23,886 nt of DNA from an uncultured Bacilli bacterium (GCA_934096945.1 CAKOND010000015.1:1-23886); one strand, 5' to 3'. Counted from the stretch's first letter, positions 15,944 to 22,883 are shown. Notes: generated from the sequence alone by a model not told the origin. Program-made: numbers and translations.

Positions 15944-16756
15944 ATGGACACAAGAATTAATAAATATAATGAAAACAATAAAATGTCAAGGGTATCTAAA
16001 AATAGTGAGTTATATAAACAAATTAATGATAGTGAACTTGATAATTTTAATGTGCATAGTAATGCTACGGTGATTGGTAATCAAGAAAGAGAAATTGATG
16101 TTGAACAAATAAAGAAAATACTTGATAGAAGATATAATGATAGACCTCAGAGAAGAAGTATAAGAGTTGAACCTCGAGAAGAAGTTAGTAGACTGGATAA
16201 AGAAGATACTAAAGAATATGATTTAACTAAAGTATTAGAAAAAGCTAAGGATGAAAAGGTAGAAACTTATGATGAGGTTAGAGCTAAGAAACTTAGAAAT
16301 ACTCAGTATGATATTTTGAATAATTTAAATATCGAAGAAACTGAAGAAAAGGAAGAAAAAAAGCTAAATCCTGAAGAGAATTTAATGAATTTGATTAATA
16401 CAATTACTATTAATGAAGCAAAGAAAAAGGAAGAAAAAGATGTTGATCCACTCGATATTTTAACTGATTTAAAGGGGGATGATGATACACAAGTTTATGA
16501 AAGTGTTGAAAATAGTGTTACAACAATTACTGAAATAAAAGAAAAAGAGAAAGAAAATTTAAATAAAGAGAATAGTAAAAAAGAAACACTAGATAATTCA
16601 TTTTATACAAGTGATTTGTTTAAGAAAAAAGATTTTGAGGATGAAAATGAATTTGTGGAAGATGATAAAGTGGGGATGGGCATTAAAATATTAATTGCTT
16701 TAGTAATAATTGTGTTCTTAGTTGGTTTATTTTTGTTTATAAAATCATTTATGTAA
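15944..16756 (+). CDS. Charged tail-anchored membrane protein
   Basis: 270 residues: a long, very charged, low-complexity cytoplasmic part rich in Glu, Lys and Asp (coiled-coil-like around residues 70-160), followed by a single hydrophobic helix at the C-terminus (IKILIALVIIVFLVGLFLFI) and a 4-residue tail. It should therefore be anchored by its tail with most of the protein inside the cell. I do not recognise the family. The ATG at 15944 with AGAGGTAG upstream is preferred over an ATG at 15923 that overlaps the -10 box. It lies 14 bases before yunB and is probably part of the same cluster. Confidence 0.7.
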   Translation: MDTRINKYNENNKMSRVSKNSELYKQINDSELDNFNVHSNATVIGNQEREIDVEQIKKILDRRYNDRPQRRSIRVEPREEVSRLDKEDTKEYDLTKVLEKAKDEKVETYDEVRAKKLRNTQYDILNNLNIEETEEKEEKKLNPEENLMNLINTITINEAKKKEEKDVDPLDILTDLKGDDDTQVYESVENSVTTITEIKEKEKENLNKENSKKETLDNSFYTSDLFKKKDFEDENEFVEDDKVGMGIKILIALVIIVFLVGLFLFIKSFM

Positions 16757-16759
16757 TCA

Positions 16760-16770
16760 TATTATTTAGT
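16760..16770 (+). promoter_or_regulatory. -10 box directly before yunB (leaderless)
   Basis: TATTAT at 16760-16765, then TTAGT, then the ATG at 16771. The same TTAGT-ATG spacing follows a -10 box before yutH. No ribosome site is present. Read as CATATTAT, it also fits a sigma-E type -10, and yunB is, as I recall, a sigma-E gene in Bacillus. Confidence 0.5.
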
Positions 16771-17496
16771 ATGAAAAGATTTAAGAAAAGGAAAAATTTA
16801 AAAATATCTAAAGTTATATATATAGTGGTGGCTTTGATATTTTTTTTTACATGTATTCTTTTTAATTTATATAGTAAAATTACAAGTGATAAGCTAATAG
16901 ATGTAGCATTTATAAAGCTTGATGAGTTTATGGAAAGTTTTTTAAGTAATAATATTAATTATGATTTATTAAAAGATGATGTTATGAAAGATATTATTGT
17001 GATTAATAAAAATAAGGATGGAGAAATACTTTATGTTTCTTATGATATGGACCAAGCTTATTATGTCCTTGATGTTGTGACAAAAGAACTGGAAACAACT
17101 ATTAGTGATTTGGAAAATGGAAATAAAAATGTAAAGTCAAGAAATATTGTTTCTGGAGCTAAAGGGATTGCTCTTAAAATGCCATTTTTTACGGGAAGTT
17201 CAAGTGTTTTTCTTTCTAATTTAGGACCTAGTGTTTATGTTCCCGTTAATTTTGTGGGTTCTGTTCTTACAAATATTAAAACTAAAATTACTAATTATGG
17301 TATTAATAATGCTTTAGTCGAAATTTATGTAACTGTTGAGCTTAAAACTAATTTGATAAGCCCAGTAAGTGAGAAAAGTAATAAAATTAATTATGATGTT
17401 TTGGTAGCATCAACTGTTATTAATGGAAGAGTACCTGAATTTTATGGCGGATTAATTCAAAGCCAAAGCCGCAATTTTTCTATTCCAATTGAATAA
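16771..17496 (+). CDS. yunB: Sporulation protein YunB
   Basis: 241 residues: a basic N-terminus, one membrane span (about residues 14-35), then an extracytoplasmic domain. The family signature is clear: FLSNLGPSVYVPVNFVGSV, KTKITNYGINNALVEIYVTV and the closing VINGRVPEFYGG. In Bacillus YunB is needed for normal spore formation, but its biochemical role is unknown. No Shine-Dalgarno sequence precedes the ATG, only the -10 box. In Bacillus yunB lies near the yut genes, and here yutD, yutH and an NFU gene follow within 6 kb, which supports the assignment. Confidence 0.88.
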   Translation: MKRFKKRKNLKISKVIYIVVALIFFFTCILFNLYSKITSDKLIDVAFIKLDEFMESFLSNNINYDLLKDDVMKDIIVINKNKDGEILYVSYDMDQAYYVLDVVTKELETTISDLENGNKNVKSRNIVSGAKGIALKMPFFTGSSSVFLSNLGPSVYVPVNFVGSVLTNIKTKITNYGINNALVEIYVTVELKTNLISPVSEKSNKINYDVLVASTVINGRVPEFYGGLIQSQSRNFSIPIE

Positions 17497-17502
17497 AAAG
17501 TG

Positions 17503-17511
17503 TGTTATAAT
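17503..17511 (+). promoter_or_regulatory. Extended -10 promoter
   Basis: TGT-TATAAT at 17503-17511 just after the yunB stop. The expected start near 17518 leaves a short leader with AGGGTGAAG before the GTG at 17533. Confidence 0.55.
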
Positions 17512-17532
17512 TTATTATAGGGTGAAGATATA

Positions 17533-18360
17533 GTGGATAAAGTGTTTATTAATGAGGCATTTACTAAAGCAATTAATGACTATTTAAAGAGTAGTGATAA
17601 CATCCAAGGAGTTACATATAACTCTTTCTTGGTTGTGGTTTTAAGAAGCCTTATATCCATTTATAGTGAACTAGATATCGTTAACCCAAAAGTTATGGAT
17701 GATGCTGATCTTTTAAAAGATAATTTAAGTAAATTTGGTTATAGTAAAACTGATGTTGAAGTATTCTTATCAAATTTACAATTATTTTTAGATTTTGAAA
17801 AAGAAAATGAAAAGAGAAGTGTTAAAAATAAAAATCCATACTTTATAATTATTCAAAAAGAACTTGTGGATATGTTGATAAAAAAGAAATTAAATTTTTA
17901 TTTAACAGAAGCTGAAGTAATTGAATTTTATGATTTGCTATATACACCATATTCTAAAAATCCTTTAAGAGTATCATATAATTTCTTACAAGCTAGTGAT
18001 GTTTTAGAAGTTGATAGATATTTTAAAGTTCAAATGAAAGAAAACGTAAAAGTTGTTTTACCTAAAGAAAAACATTATTTAAATGTAAAAGCCTATGAAC
18101 TACTAAATTATAGTTTTGATGATATTAAAAATATGGATAGTAGTGATGTTGATAAAGTTAATTCGCAAGTTTATGATTATTTTAAAATAAGAGAAAATGC
18201 TATTAATAAGGAATATCTACTTGATAAAGCTGTTGAAGCTCTAGAAAGAGAAAATAATAAAGTTACGAGTGGAAATGGTTATGTTGATATACTTTTGGTT
18301 ATTAGTGTTATTTGTACAGTTTTGATGCTACTTGGTATTGTAGTGTTTATGGTTATATAG
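17533..18360 (+). CDS. Tail-anchored protein of unknown function
   Basis: 275 residues with a largely helical cytoplasmic body and one C-terminal hydrophobic helix (VDILLVISVICTVLMLLGIV) followed only by VFMVI, so it is predicted to be tail-anchored like the protein at 15944. No family is recognised. The start is GTG with AGGGTGAAG about 7 bases upstream. It ends 9 bases before yutD and is likely co-transcribed with it. Segments such as FYDLLYTPYSKNPLRVSYNF look conserved enough to be useful for a search. Confidence 0.7.
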   Translation: MDKVFINEAFTKAINDYLKSSDNIQGVTYNSFLVVVLRSLISIYSELDIVNPKVMDDADLLKDNLSKFGYSKTDVEVFLSNLQLFLDFEKENEKRSVKNKNPYFIIIQKELVDMLIKKKLNFYLTEAEVIEFYDLLYTPYSKNPLRVSYNFLQASDVLEVDRYFKVQMKENVKVVLPKEKHYLNVKAYELLNYSFDDIKNMDSSDVDKVNSQVYDYFKIRENAINKEYLLDKAVEALERENNKVTSGNGYVDILLVISVICTVLMLLGIVVFMVI

Positions 18361-18369
18361 GGAGGTTTT

Positions 18370-18645
18370 ATGGAAGTTATTATTGATAATAAAAAATATG
18401 AAGTTATTAAAAATGAAAAAGATGCTTTGGATATAAGTGATTTGGAAGGAAAAATAACTGATTATTATGATAGTTTTGATTATATTTTAGGGGATTATGC
18501 ATATGGTAAAGTAAGACTTAAAGGTTTTAATGATAAGAATAATAAATATTTTAAACCAGAAAATGATATTCAAAAGGTTGATGATTATATTGAAAATTAT
18601 TGTGCTTATGGTTGTAAATATTTTATATTGAAAATTAAAAAATAA
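18370..18645 (+). CDS. yutD: YutD family protein (DUF1027)
   Basis: A 91-residue soluble protein. The central FDYILGDYAYGKVRLKGF and the C-terminal YCAYGCKYFILKI reproduce the Bacillus YutD pattern (YDYIVGDWGYGQLRLKGF, YCNFGCAYFVLK). The function of the family is unknown. A strong GGAGG lies 5 bases before the ATG. In Bacillus yutD belongs to the yut/yun region that also holds yunB, yutH and yutI (NFU), so its place here is conserved. Confidence 0.9.
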   Translation: MEVIIDNKKYEVIKNEKDALDISDLEGKITDYYDSFDYILGDYAYGKVRLKGFNDKNNKYFKPENDIQKVDDYIENYCAYGCKYFILKIKK

Positions 18646-18647
18646 TT

Positions 18648-18656
18648 TGGTATAAT
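18648..18656 (+). promoter_or_regulatory. Extended -10 promoter
   Basis: TGG-TATAAT at 18648-18656 directly after yutD, driving the Pro/Val-rich protein gene. The GGAAGGG ribosome site follows, about 10 bases before the ATG. Confidence 0.55.
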
Positions 18657-18686
18657 TTAAAGAGAATAAGGAAGGGATAGATTAAT

Positions 18687-19412
18687 ATGGAAAAATTAAA
18701 AATAAATACTATGTCTGGTGGAGTATTAGAAAAACCACTTGTTACTGCTTTTAAAAGTGGAAGTGGAGAATATGTTGTTGTTGATAACGAAATGAATGGA
18801 ACAATGGGACTTCCAATAATTTTAGTTTCTAAGCTTGTTAATAATGCACTTAGTTTAATTCCAGATAGTGAATGGAATAGTGTTAAAGAAACTTTAAGAT
18901 TAATTATTTCTGGAAATCAAGTTGATTATATTAGTGTGCCTGAGGCAATTAATGCTGAAGATATGTTCTTTAAACAACTAACACTTCCTGTTGCATCTTT
19001 TGAGGCATTGAAAAATAATTATAAACCAGTTGTTTTAGGAAATGTTTCAGTTGAACCAGAAGTTCAAGCCTCTCCGGTTCATCAAGAAATTATGAGTGCA
19101 CCAGAAGTAACACCTATGGCTAAACCTGTAACACCTGAAGTTACTCCGATGCAAAGTGAAGTAGTAAATCCAGTTGAAATGCAAAATGTTAATCCTACTC
19201 CAAGTGCACCTGTTATGCCAAGTGCACCAGTAGAAAGTCAAGTTGTGGCTCCAGTTATGCCTGAAACCACAGTAACACCAAAGCCTAGTGTTGAACCAAT
19301 TCCAGAACATGTGAATGACACACCAGTTGATTTTACTGCTGATAAGGAAGCTTTCTTAAAGGCTTGTGAAAACATGTTTGATGCATTAGTTGCTAAATTT
19401 AATAATAAATAA
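18687..19412 (+). CDS. Unknown protein with a Pro/Val-rich linker
   Basis: 241 residues in three parts: an N-terminal folded region (about 1-115) with MNGTMGLPIILVSKLVNNAL, a low-complexity linker (about 120-210) rich in Pro, Val, Glu and Met with repeated PEVTPM, VTPEVTPMQSEV and SAPVMPSAPV units, and a C-terminal helix (about 212-241, DFTADKEAFLKACENMFDAL). No signal peptide, so probably cytoplasmic. The family is not recognised; the two-ends-and-flexible-linker design suggests an adaptor, which is inference. It has its own promoter and a strong terminator. Confidence 0.75.
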   Translation: MEKLKINTMSGGVLEKPLVTAFKSGSGEYVVVDNEMNGTMGLPIILVSKLVNNALSLIPDSEWNSVKETLRLIISGNQVDYISVPEAINAEDMFFKQLTLPVASFEALKNNYKPVVLGNVSVEPEVQASPVHQEIMSAPEVTPMAKPVTPEVTPMQSEVVNPVEMQNVNPTPSAPVMPSAPVESQVVAPVMPETTVTPKPSVEPIPEHVNDTPVDFTADKEAFLKACENMFDALVAKFNNK

Positions 19413-19420
19413 GTAAATTA

Positions 19421-19451
19421 AAAATCGTTCTTTAACTTGAACGATTTTTTT
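19421..19451. terminator. Bidirectional terminator
   Basis: AAAATCGTTC pairs with GAACGATTTT (10 bp), followed by a T tract; the A tract on the other side serves the convergent HTH gene. The last five codons and stop of the HTH gene lie inside the hairpin. Confidence 0.85.
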
Positions 19452-19668
19452 GAGCATTTTTTTCTTTAATTATTATTTCTAAATTATATTTGTTGGCGAT
19501 ATCAATTAAATCACTGAAATAATATCTACTTCTTCCACATTCATTTGAATATTCCCAATCCTCACTCTTATTAATACTTTTAGCAAAATCTTTTTGTGTT
19601 TGATTAGTATTTTGTCTTATAAATCTAAGAACTTCATTTGCTTTATAATTATTTGCTTTGATTTCCAC
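19432..19668 (-). CDS. Small HTH (XRE-like) DNA-binding regulator
   Basis: About 78 residues. LRFIRQNTNQTQKDFAKSIN is a helix-turn-helix of the Cro/XRE type (TQKDFAKSI as helices 2-3), followed by SEDWEYSNECGRSRYYFSDL, where the usual XRE pattern has a helix that starts with an invariant Glu, and a final LIDIANKYNLEIIIKEK. The GTG at 19668 follows GGTGAT at a normal spacing; a TTG at 19680 is the alternative and adds four residues. It diverges from the surface-protein gene at 19796, and an inverted repeat fills the shared promoter region, so it is the obvious candidate regulator of that gene and perhaps of itself. The binding is inferred. Confidence 0.8.
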   Translation of the reverse strand: MEIKANNYKANEVLRFIRQNTNQTQKDFAKSINKSEDWEYSNECGRSRYYFSDLIDIANKYNLEIIIKEKNAQKNRSS

Positions 19669-19684
19669 TTTAATCACCAAAAAA

Positions 19685-19693
19685 ATTATATCA
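19685..19693 (-). promoter_or_regulatory. Extended -10 promoter of the HTH gene
   Basis: On the minus strand TGA-TATAAT occupies 19693-19685, placing the start near 19678, a few bases before GGTGAT. A very short leader results. Confidence 0.55.
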
Positions 19694-19716
19694 ATTATAA
19701 TATTAAAAATATTATC

Positions 19717-19782
19717 TTCCGTATTGACATGCGTTTTTAAAATATGATATCATTGTTATGATAAACGTAAGTAAATACGGAA
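19717..19782. promoter_or_regulatory. Inverted-repeat operator over the surface-protein promoter
   Basis: TTCCGTATT (19717-19725) is repeated as AATACGGAA (19774-19782), a perfect 9-bp inverted repeat that extends imperfectly inward to about 18 matches over 23 positions. One half overlaps the -35 box of the surface-protein gene and the other lies in its leader at the GGAAAG ribosome-site candidate. Centre-to-centre distance is 57 bp, about five to six helix turns, as expected for a loop-forming or dual-site repressor. Confidence 0.6.
19724..19753 (+). promoter_or_regulatory. Promoter of the DGR-type surface protein
   Basis: Perfect TTGACA (19724-19729), an 18-bp spacer, and TATCAT (19748-19753) with extended TGA. 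It is one of the two strongest promoters in the window and is bracketed by the inverted repeat. Confidence 0.7.
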
Positions 19783-19795
19783 AGTTGGTAATGCT

Positions 19796-20935
19796 ATGAA
19801 AAATAAGCTAAAAAAATGTGTTATTTGTTTTTTATTAATAAGTATTGGAGTATTAATTGGAAGTCTTTCAAGCAAGAAAGAAACTGCTTTAGAAGAAGAA
19901 ATTTTTGTAAAAAAAGATGTTAATACTTTAAGTATGATGCTTGAAACAGAAACTGGTTCTGGAAATTACGAGCTTACAACTCGAAGTGAATGGCCAACGG
20001 AAGGATATGTTTTTAACTCAGAACTTTCAAAGTGTGAAAATGGTGGAGAACTTTCTTGGGATGATGAAAACAAAAGAATACTAATGAGTGGTAATGTGTC
20101 AGATAAGTGCTATGTGTATTTTGATAAAGCTTTTACTTTATCTGATTATGTTAAATCACAATATACAGGAACTCAAGGAGAAAATAGTATATATTATCAT
20201 AATGATACATTAACAAATGGAGCAGGAGATAACTCTTATAGATACGCTGGAGCAAGTAGTGCAGTAAATAATTACATTTGTTTAGGTTCATTAGAAAGTA
20301 TATGTCCTGATGCTAACTTATTTAGAATAATCGGAGTATTTGGAGACCAAGTCAAAGTAATTAGAGCCAAATCAATAGGAATAATGGCATGGAATAATAA
20401 TGGCTCAAATACGTGGTCATCTGCAAGTCTAAATACATATTTAAAAGAAACATATTTACCAAGTTTAGGAACGCTGGCAGATAAAATAGCAACAACAACA
20501 TGGAAAGTAGGAGGAAATGTCTGGGATAATATTGGACTTCAAACAGCAAAAGTAGCATATGAAAATGAAGTTGGATCAAATTCATTAGCTTTAACTTTTG
20601 TTGCCAAAATTGGACTAATATATGTAAGTGATTACATGTATGCAGTGCCAAAAGACAAATGGATACTAGTGGGCACAAGTTATAGCAAAGTGGTATCAGT
20701 AAACTGGATATATTTATATGATGATTCACCAGGCTGGTTTATAACACCAAATACATTTAATACCTATTATGCCTATTCTGTGTATTCTAATTATGGATAT
20801 AGTGATAATGGAAATATAATGGGAGGTTCTAGTAGTGATGCATCTTTTGTTCATCCTGCATTTTATCTTTTGTCATCTGTAACATATAAATCAGGTACTG
20901 GCTCATCTGCATCAGACCCAATAAGAATTAACTAA
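19796..20935 (+). CDS. Exported DGR-target-type surface protein
   Basis: 379 residues. A basic start and one hydrophobic helix (about 8-25) give a signal peptide or anchor. A first module (YELTTRSEWPTEGYVFNSEL, then ELSWDDENKRILMSG and SDKCYVYFD) is followed by a larger domain with NSYRYAGASSAVNNYICLGS, LFRIIGVFGDQVKVIRA, KIATTTWKVGG and AKIGLIYVSDYMYA, ending with VHPAFYLLSSVTY and DPIRIN. This is the layout I know from variable surface proteins of gut Bacillota, many diversified by DGRs in the last 100 or so residues; that zone here (residues 280-350) is rich in Tyr, Ser, Asn and Gly. The same C-terminal pattern occurs at 2-91. It lacks the G/C-ending codons of an active variable repeat, so current diversification is doubtful. 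The ATG is preceded by a weak ribosome site overlapped by the operator. Confidence 0.8.
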   Translation: MKNKLKKCVICFLLISIGVLIGSLSSKKETALEEEIFVKKDVNTLSMMLETETGSGNYELTTRSEWPTEGYVFNSELSKCENGGELSWDDENKRILMSGNVSDKCYVYFDKAFTLSDYVKSQYTGTQGENSIYYHNDTLTNGAGDNSYRYAGASSAVNNYICLGSLESICPDANLFRIIGVFGDQVKVIRAKSIGIMAWNNNGSNTWSSASLNTYLKETYLPSLGTLADKIATTTWKVGGNVWDNIGLQTAKVAYENEVGSNSLALTFVAKIGLIYVSDYMYAVPKDKWILVGTSYSKVVSVNWIYLYDDSPGWFITPNTFNTYYAYSVYSNYGYSDNGNIMGGSSSDASFVHPAFYLLSSVTYKSGTGSSASDPIRIN

Positions 20936-20962
20936 AAATAGGTCTAAAAACCTATTTTTTTT
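20935..20962 (+). terminator. Terminator of the surface-protein gene
   Basis: AAAATAGGT pairs with ACCTATTTT (9 bp) around CTAAAA, followed by a T tract. The T tract runs directly into the -10 box of yutH. Confidence 0.8.
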
Positions 20963-20963
20963 A

Positions 20964-20974
20964 TATAATTTAGT
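20964..20974 (+). promoter_or_regulatory. -10 box directly before yutH (leaderless)
   Basis: TATAAT at 20964-20969, TTAGT, then the ATG at 20975. The start of transcription would coincide with the start codon, and no ribosome site is present. Confidence 0.5.
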
Positions 20975-21901
20975 ATGAAAGAAACACTCGAATATTATTA
21001 TGGACTAGATATAGAAAGTATTGAAGAACTTGATGGTAAATATCATTTTAAGATAGAAAATCAAGATTACTTTTTTGTGTTTTATAATCGTGGGATTGAA
21101 GAACTTGAAGACATTATTAATGTTAGTAATGAAATGGTTAAAAAAGGTATAAATGTTCATAAAATACTTATAAATAGAAATAATAGTTTTTTAACTAAAG
21201 TAGGTGAGTATAATTATATACTTTTTGCTGTTAGTAATTTAAATGAAGAATATGATATATTTGATATGGTTAAAATTAGTGAAAAATTAATTCTTAATAA
21301 CAATAAATCTAATTTGTATCGCAATAATTGGGGAACTTTATGGAGTGAGAAAATAGATTATTTTGAATATCAAGTAAGGGAGCTTTCTATAGAAAAAGAA
21401 GTTGTTAAAAGTTCATTTAGTTATTATGTGGGTTTGGCTGAGAATGCTATTAGTTATGTAAATAATACCAATATGAAGTATGGGGGAGATGCTTATAGAA
21501 TTGTTCTGTCACATCGAAGGGTGTTTTATCCAAATTATAAGCTTAATTATTTAAATCCACTTTCTTTTGTGTTTGACTTAGAAGTTAGAGATATTGCAGA
21601 ATATTTGAAAGCTATGTTTTTTAAAAAAGATATTAGTTTTTGTTTAGATGAGTTATCTAGTTATCTTAAGATTAGACATTTAAGTTTGTATGAATACCAA
21701 ATGTTTTATGCTAGGCTTTTGTATCCAACATATTATTTTGATGTATATGAAAGTGTTATGAATAAAAATGCTGATGAGGAACAGTTAGTTAATATTATAA
21801 AGAAATGTGATAGTTATGAAGAATTTTTAAAAAAAGCATACTTAGAAATTTCTAAATATGCTAGAATAGATAAGATTGAATGGATTATAAATCAACATTA
21901 A
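20975..21901 (+). CDS. yutH: YutH-like spore coat-associated kinase-fold protein
   Basis: 308 residues of the CotS/YutH type, a kinase-like (aminoglycoside-phosphotransferase fold) group found with the spore coat. It starts with a short N lobe (EDYYFVFYNRG region) and holds W..KIDYFEYQVREL, SSFSYYVGLAENAISYVNNT and LSHRRV, where YutH homologues have GLAENAI and a HRR element. The Asp residues expected for ATP and catalysis are not obvious, so it may be a pseudokinase, as is common in this group. It lies beside the NFU gene, matching the yutH-yutI adjacency of Bacillus. Its last 17 bases overlap the end of that convergent gene. Confidence 0.75.
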   Translation: MKETLEYYYGLDIESIEELDGKYHFKIENQDYFFVFYNRGIEELEDIINVSNEMVKKGINVHKILINRNNSFLTKVGEYNYILFAVSNLNEEYDIFDMVKISEKLILNNNKSNLYRNNWGTLWSEKIDYFEYQVRELSIEKEVVKSSFSYYVGLAENAISYVNNTNMKYGGDAYRIVLSHRRVFYPNYKLNYLNPLSFVFDLEVRDIAEYLKAMFFKKDISFCLDELSSYLKIRHLSLYEYQMFYARLLYPTYYFDVYESVMNKNADEEQLVNIIKKCDSYEEFLKKAYLEISKYARIDKIEWIINQH

Positions 21902-22124
21902 TAACACCTTCAAGTTCTGGAAGTTGTGCTTGGAAGAAAGAAAGTACTCCTTCATTTAAAGTGTTATCTTGAAACATGCAGCTTTGACATGCTCCGGTTA
22001 ATTTGACATATAAATAATTATCTTCATATTTTATGAATTCTATGTCACCGCCATCCATGTTTAAATATGGTCTTAGTTCTTCAACCATTTTCTTTATTTT
22101 GTCAGTTAATTCTTCTTTATTCAT
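21885..22124 (-). CDS. yutI: NFU-type iron-sulfur cluster scaffold (NifU C-terminal domain)
   Basis: A 79-residue stand-alone NFU domain that holds a transient [4Fe-4S] cluster between two subunits and passes it to target enzymes. MVEELRPYLNMDGGDIEF is the canonical N-terminal block, and GACQSC gives the CxxC pair (Cys46, Cys49). The residues after the pair (MFQDNTLNEG) differ from the usual PSSTITLK. The ATG at 22124 follows GGTGAT at 5 bases. The gene converges on and overlaps yutH. A minus-strand TATAAT at 22146-22141 is a good -10. Confidence 0.93.
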   Translation of the reverse strand: MNKEELTDKIKKMVEELRPYLNMDGGDIEFIKYEDNYLYVKLTGACQSCMFQDNTLNEGVLSFFQAQLPELEGVINVDL

Positions 22125-22157
22125 GATTATCACCAAAAGTATTATATAATGAAATGC

Positions 22158-22186
22158 TTGCTCTGTCTAGCTTTTTTTGTTATACT
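22158..22186 (+). promoter_or_regulatory. Promoter of the S1-domain gene
   Basis: TTGCTC, a 17-bp spacer and TATACT (22181-22186) with extended TGT. Transcription start near 22193; the ribosome site GAAGGTGA follows. Confidence 0.55.
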
Positions 22187-22207
22187 TAAAACATGAGAAG
22201 GTGAAGT

Positions 22208-22552
22208 ATGAAAGTAGGGGATATTGTACTTGTTAAAGTCACTGGTATTGCTGATTATGGTTTTTTCATAGAAAAAGATGGATATACAGGTCTTTGCCAT
22301 ATTTCTGAAGTTTCTAATAACTTTGTTGAGGATATAAGTAAGTTTGTTAGTGTTGGGGAAGAAATATATGTCTTGATACTTGACATTGATGAAGTAAGTA
22401 AACATCTTAAAGTTTCTATAAAGGATATTTATTATATAAATTATGATGATAAAAATAGAATAAAAGAAACTAGAAAGGGTTTTTTACCTTTGAAAGAAAT
22501 GCTTCCAGTTTGGATAGACGAAAAAATTCGGGAATATGAAAAAGAAGAATAG
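22208..22552 (+). CDS. S1-domain RNA-binding protein (YugI/GSP13-like)
   Basis: 114 residues: a single S1 (OB-fold) RNA-binding domain at 1-75 with MKVGDIVLVKVTGIADYGFF, GYTGLCHISEVS and HLKVSIKD, followed by a charged C-terminal helix (residues 85-114). This is the size and layout of general stress protein 13/YugI and the CvfD regulators of Bacillota, which bind ribosomes or RNA and affect virulence or stress responses in some species. GAAGGTGA lies 4 bases before the ATG. The gene has its own promoter and ends at a strong bidirectional terminator shared with the tRNA cluster. Confidence 0.88.
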   Translation: MKVGDIVLVKVTGIADYGFFIEKDGYTGLCHISEVSNNFVEDISKFVSVGEEIYVLILDIDEVSKHLKVSIKDIYYINYDDKNRIKETRKGFLPLKEMLPVWIDEKIREYEKEE

Positions 22553-22573
22553 ATTTTGGTGAGTTATAAAAAA

Positions 22574-22604
22574 ATATCTTGAAAATTTTAATTTTTCAAG
22601 ATAT
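22574..22604. terminator. Bidirectional terminator, S1 gene and tRNA cluster
   Basis: ATATCTTGAAAA pairs with TTTTCAAGATAT (12 bp). A T-rich tail on the plus side (TTTAATTTTT) and a run of T on the minus side serve the S1 gene and the minus-strand tRNA operon. Confidence 0.85.
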
Positions 22605-22618
22605 TTTAATTTTTTCAA

Positions 22619-22694
22619 TGGCGCCCGATGTAGGACTCGAACCTACGACCTAACGGTTAACAGCCGTGCGCTCTACCGACTGAGCTAATCGGGC
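22619..22694 (-). tRNA. tRNA-Asn (GTT)
   Basis: 76 nt with an encoded CCA. The acceptor stem GCCCGAT/ATCGGGC is perfect, the anticodon loop CTGTTAA carries GTT, and the T loop GGTTCGAGTCC is standard. Last gene of the five-tRNA minus-strand cluster. A short AAGCC-TTTG-GGCTT hairpin lies between it and tRNA-Phe (22699-22712). Confidence 0.96.
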
Positions 22695-22725
22695 GTAAAA
22701 GCCCAAAGGCTTGTTTTTGTTTTTC

Positions 22726-22801
<76 letters not shown>

Positions 22802-22804
22802 AAA

Positions 22805-22881
22805 TGGCGGTTCCAACGGGATTTGAACCCGTGATCTCTTGCGTGACAGGCAAGCGTGATAGGCCGCTACACTATGGAACC
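22805..22881 (-). tRNA. tRNA-Asp (GTC)
   Basis: 77 nt with an encoded CCA. Acceptor GGTTCCA/TTGGAACC, anticodon loop CTGTCAC, T loop GGTTCAAATCC. It is 3 bases from tRNA-Phe. Confidence 0.96.
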
Positions 22882-22883
22882 AT

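Noticed and set aside
19047..19310. Trp/Cys-rich open frame on minus in the Pro/Val-rich gene
   Set aside because: Antisense artefact of the repetitive linker; no start signals and implausible composition.
19047..19320. CRISPR-like or tandem DNA repeat in the Pro/Val-rich linker
   Set aside because: The repeats are in the protein and imperfect in DNA, with no constant spacer length. I saw no CRISPR array anywhere in the window.
20361..20729. Open frame on minus inside the surface-protein gene
   Set aside because: Low-complexity Leu/His-rich shadow of the Asn/Trp-rich plus frame, without a ribosome site.
22697..22715. Hairpin between tRNA-Asn and tRNA-Phe as a terminator
   Set aside because: Five base pairs with a short T run on minus; more likely a processing spacer, since the strong terminator follows tRNA-Asn.
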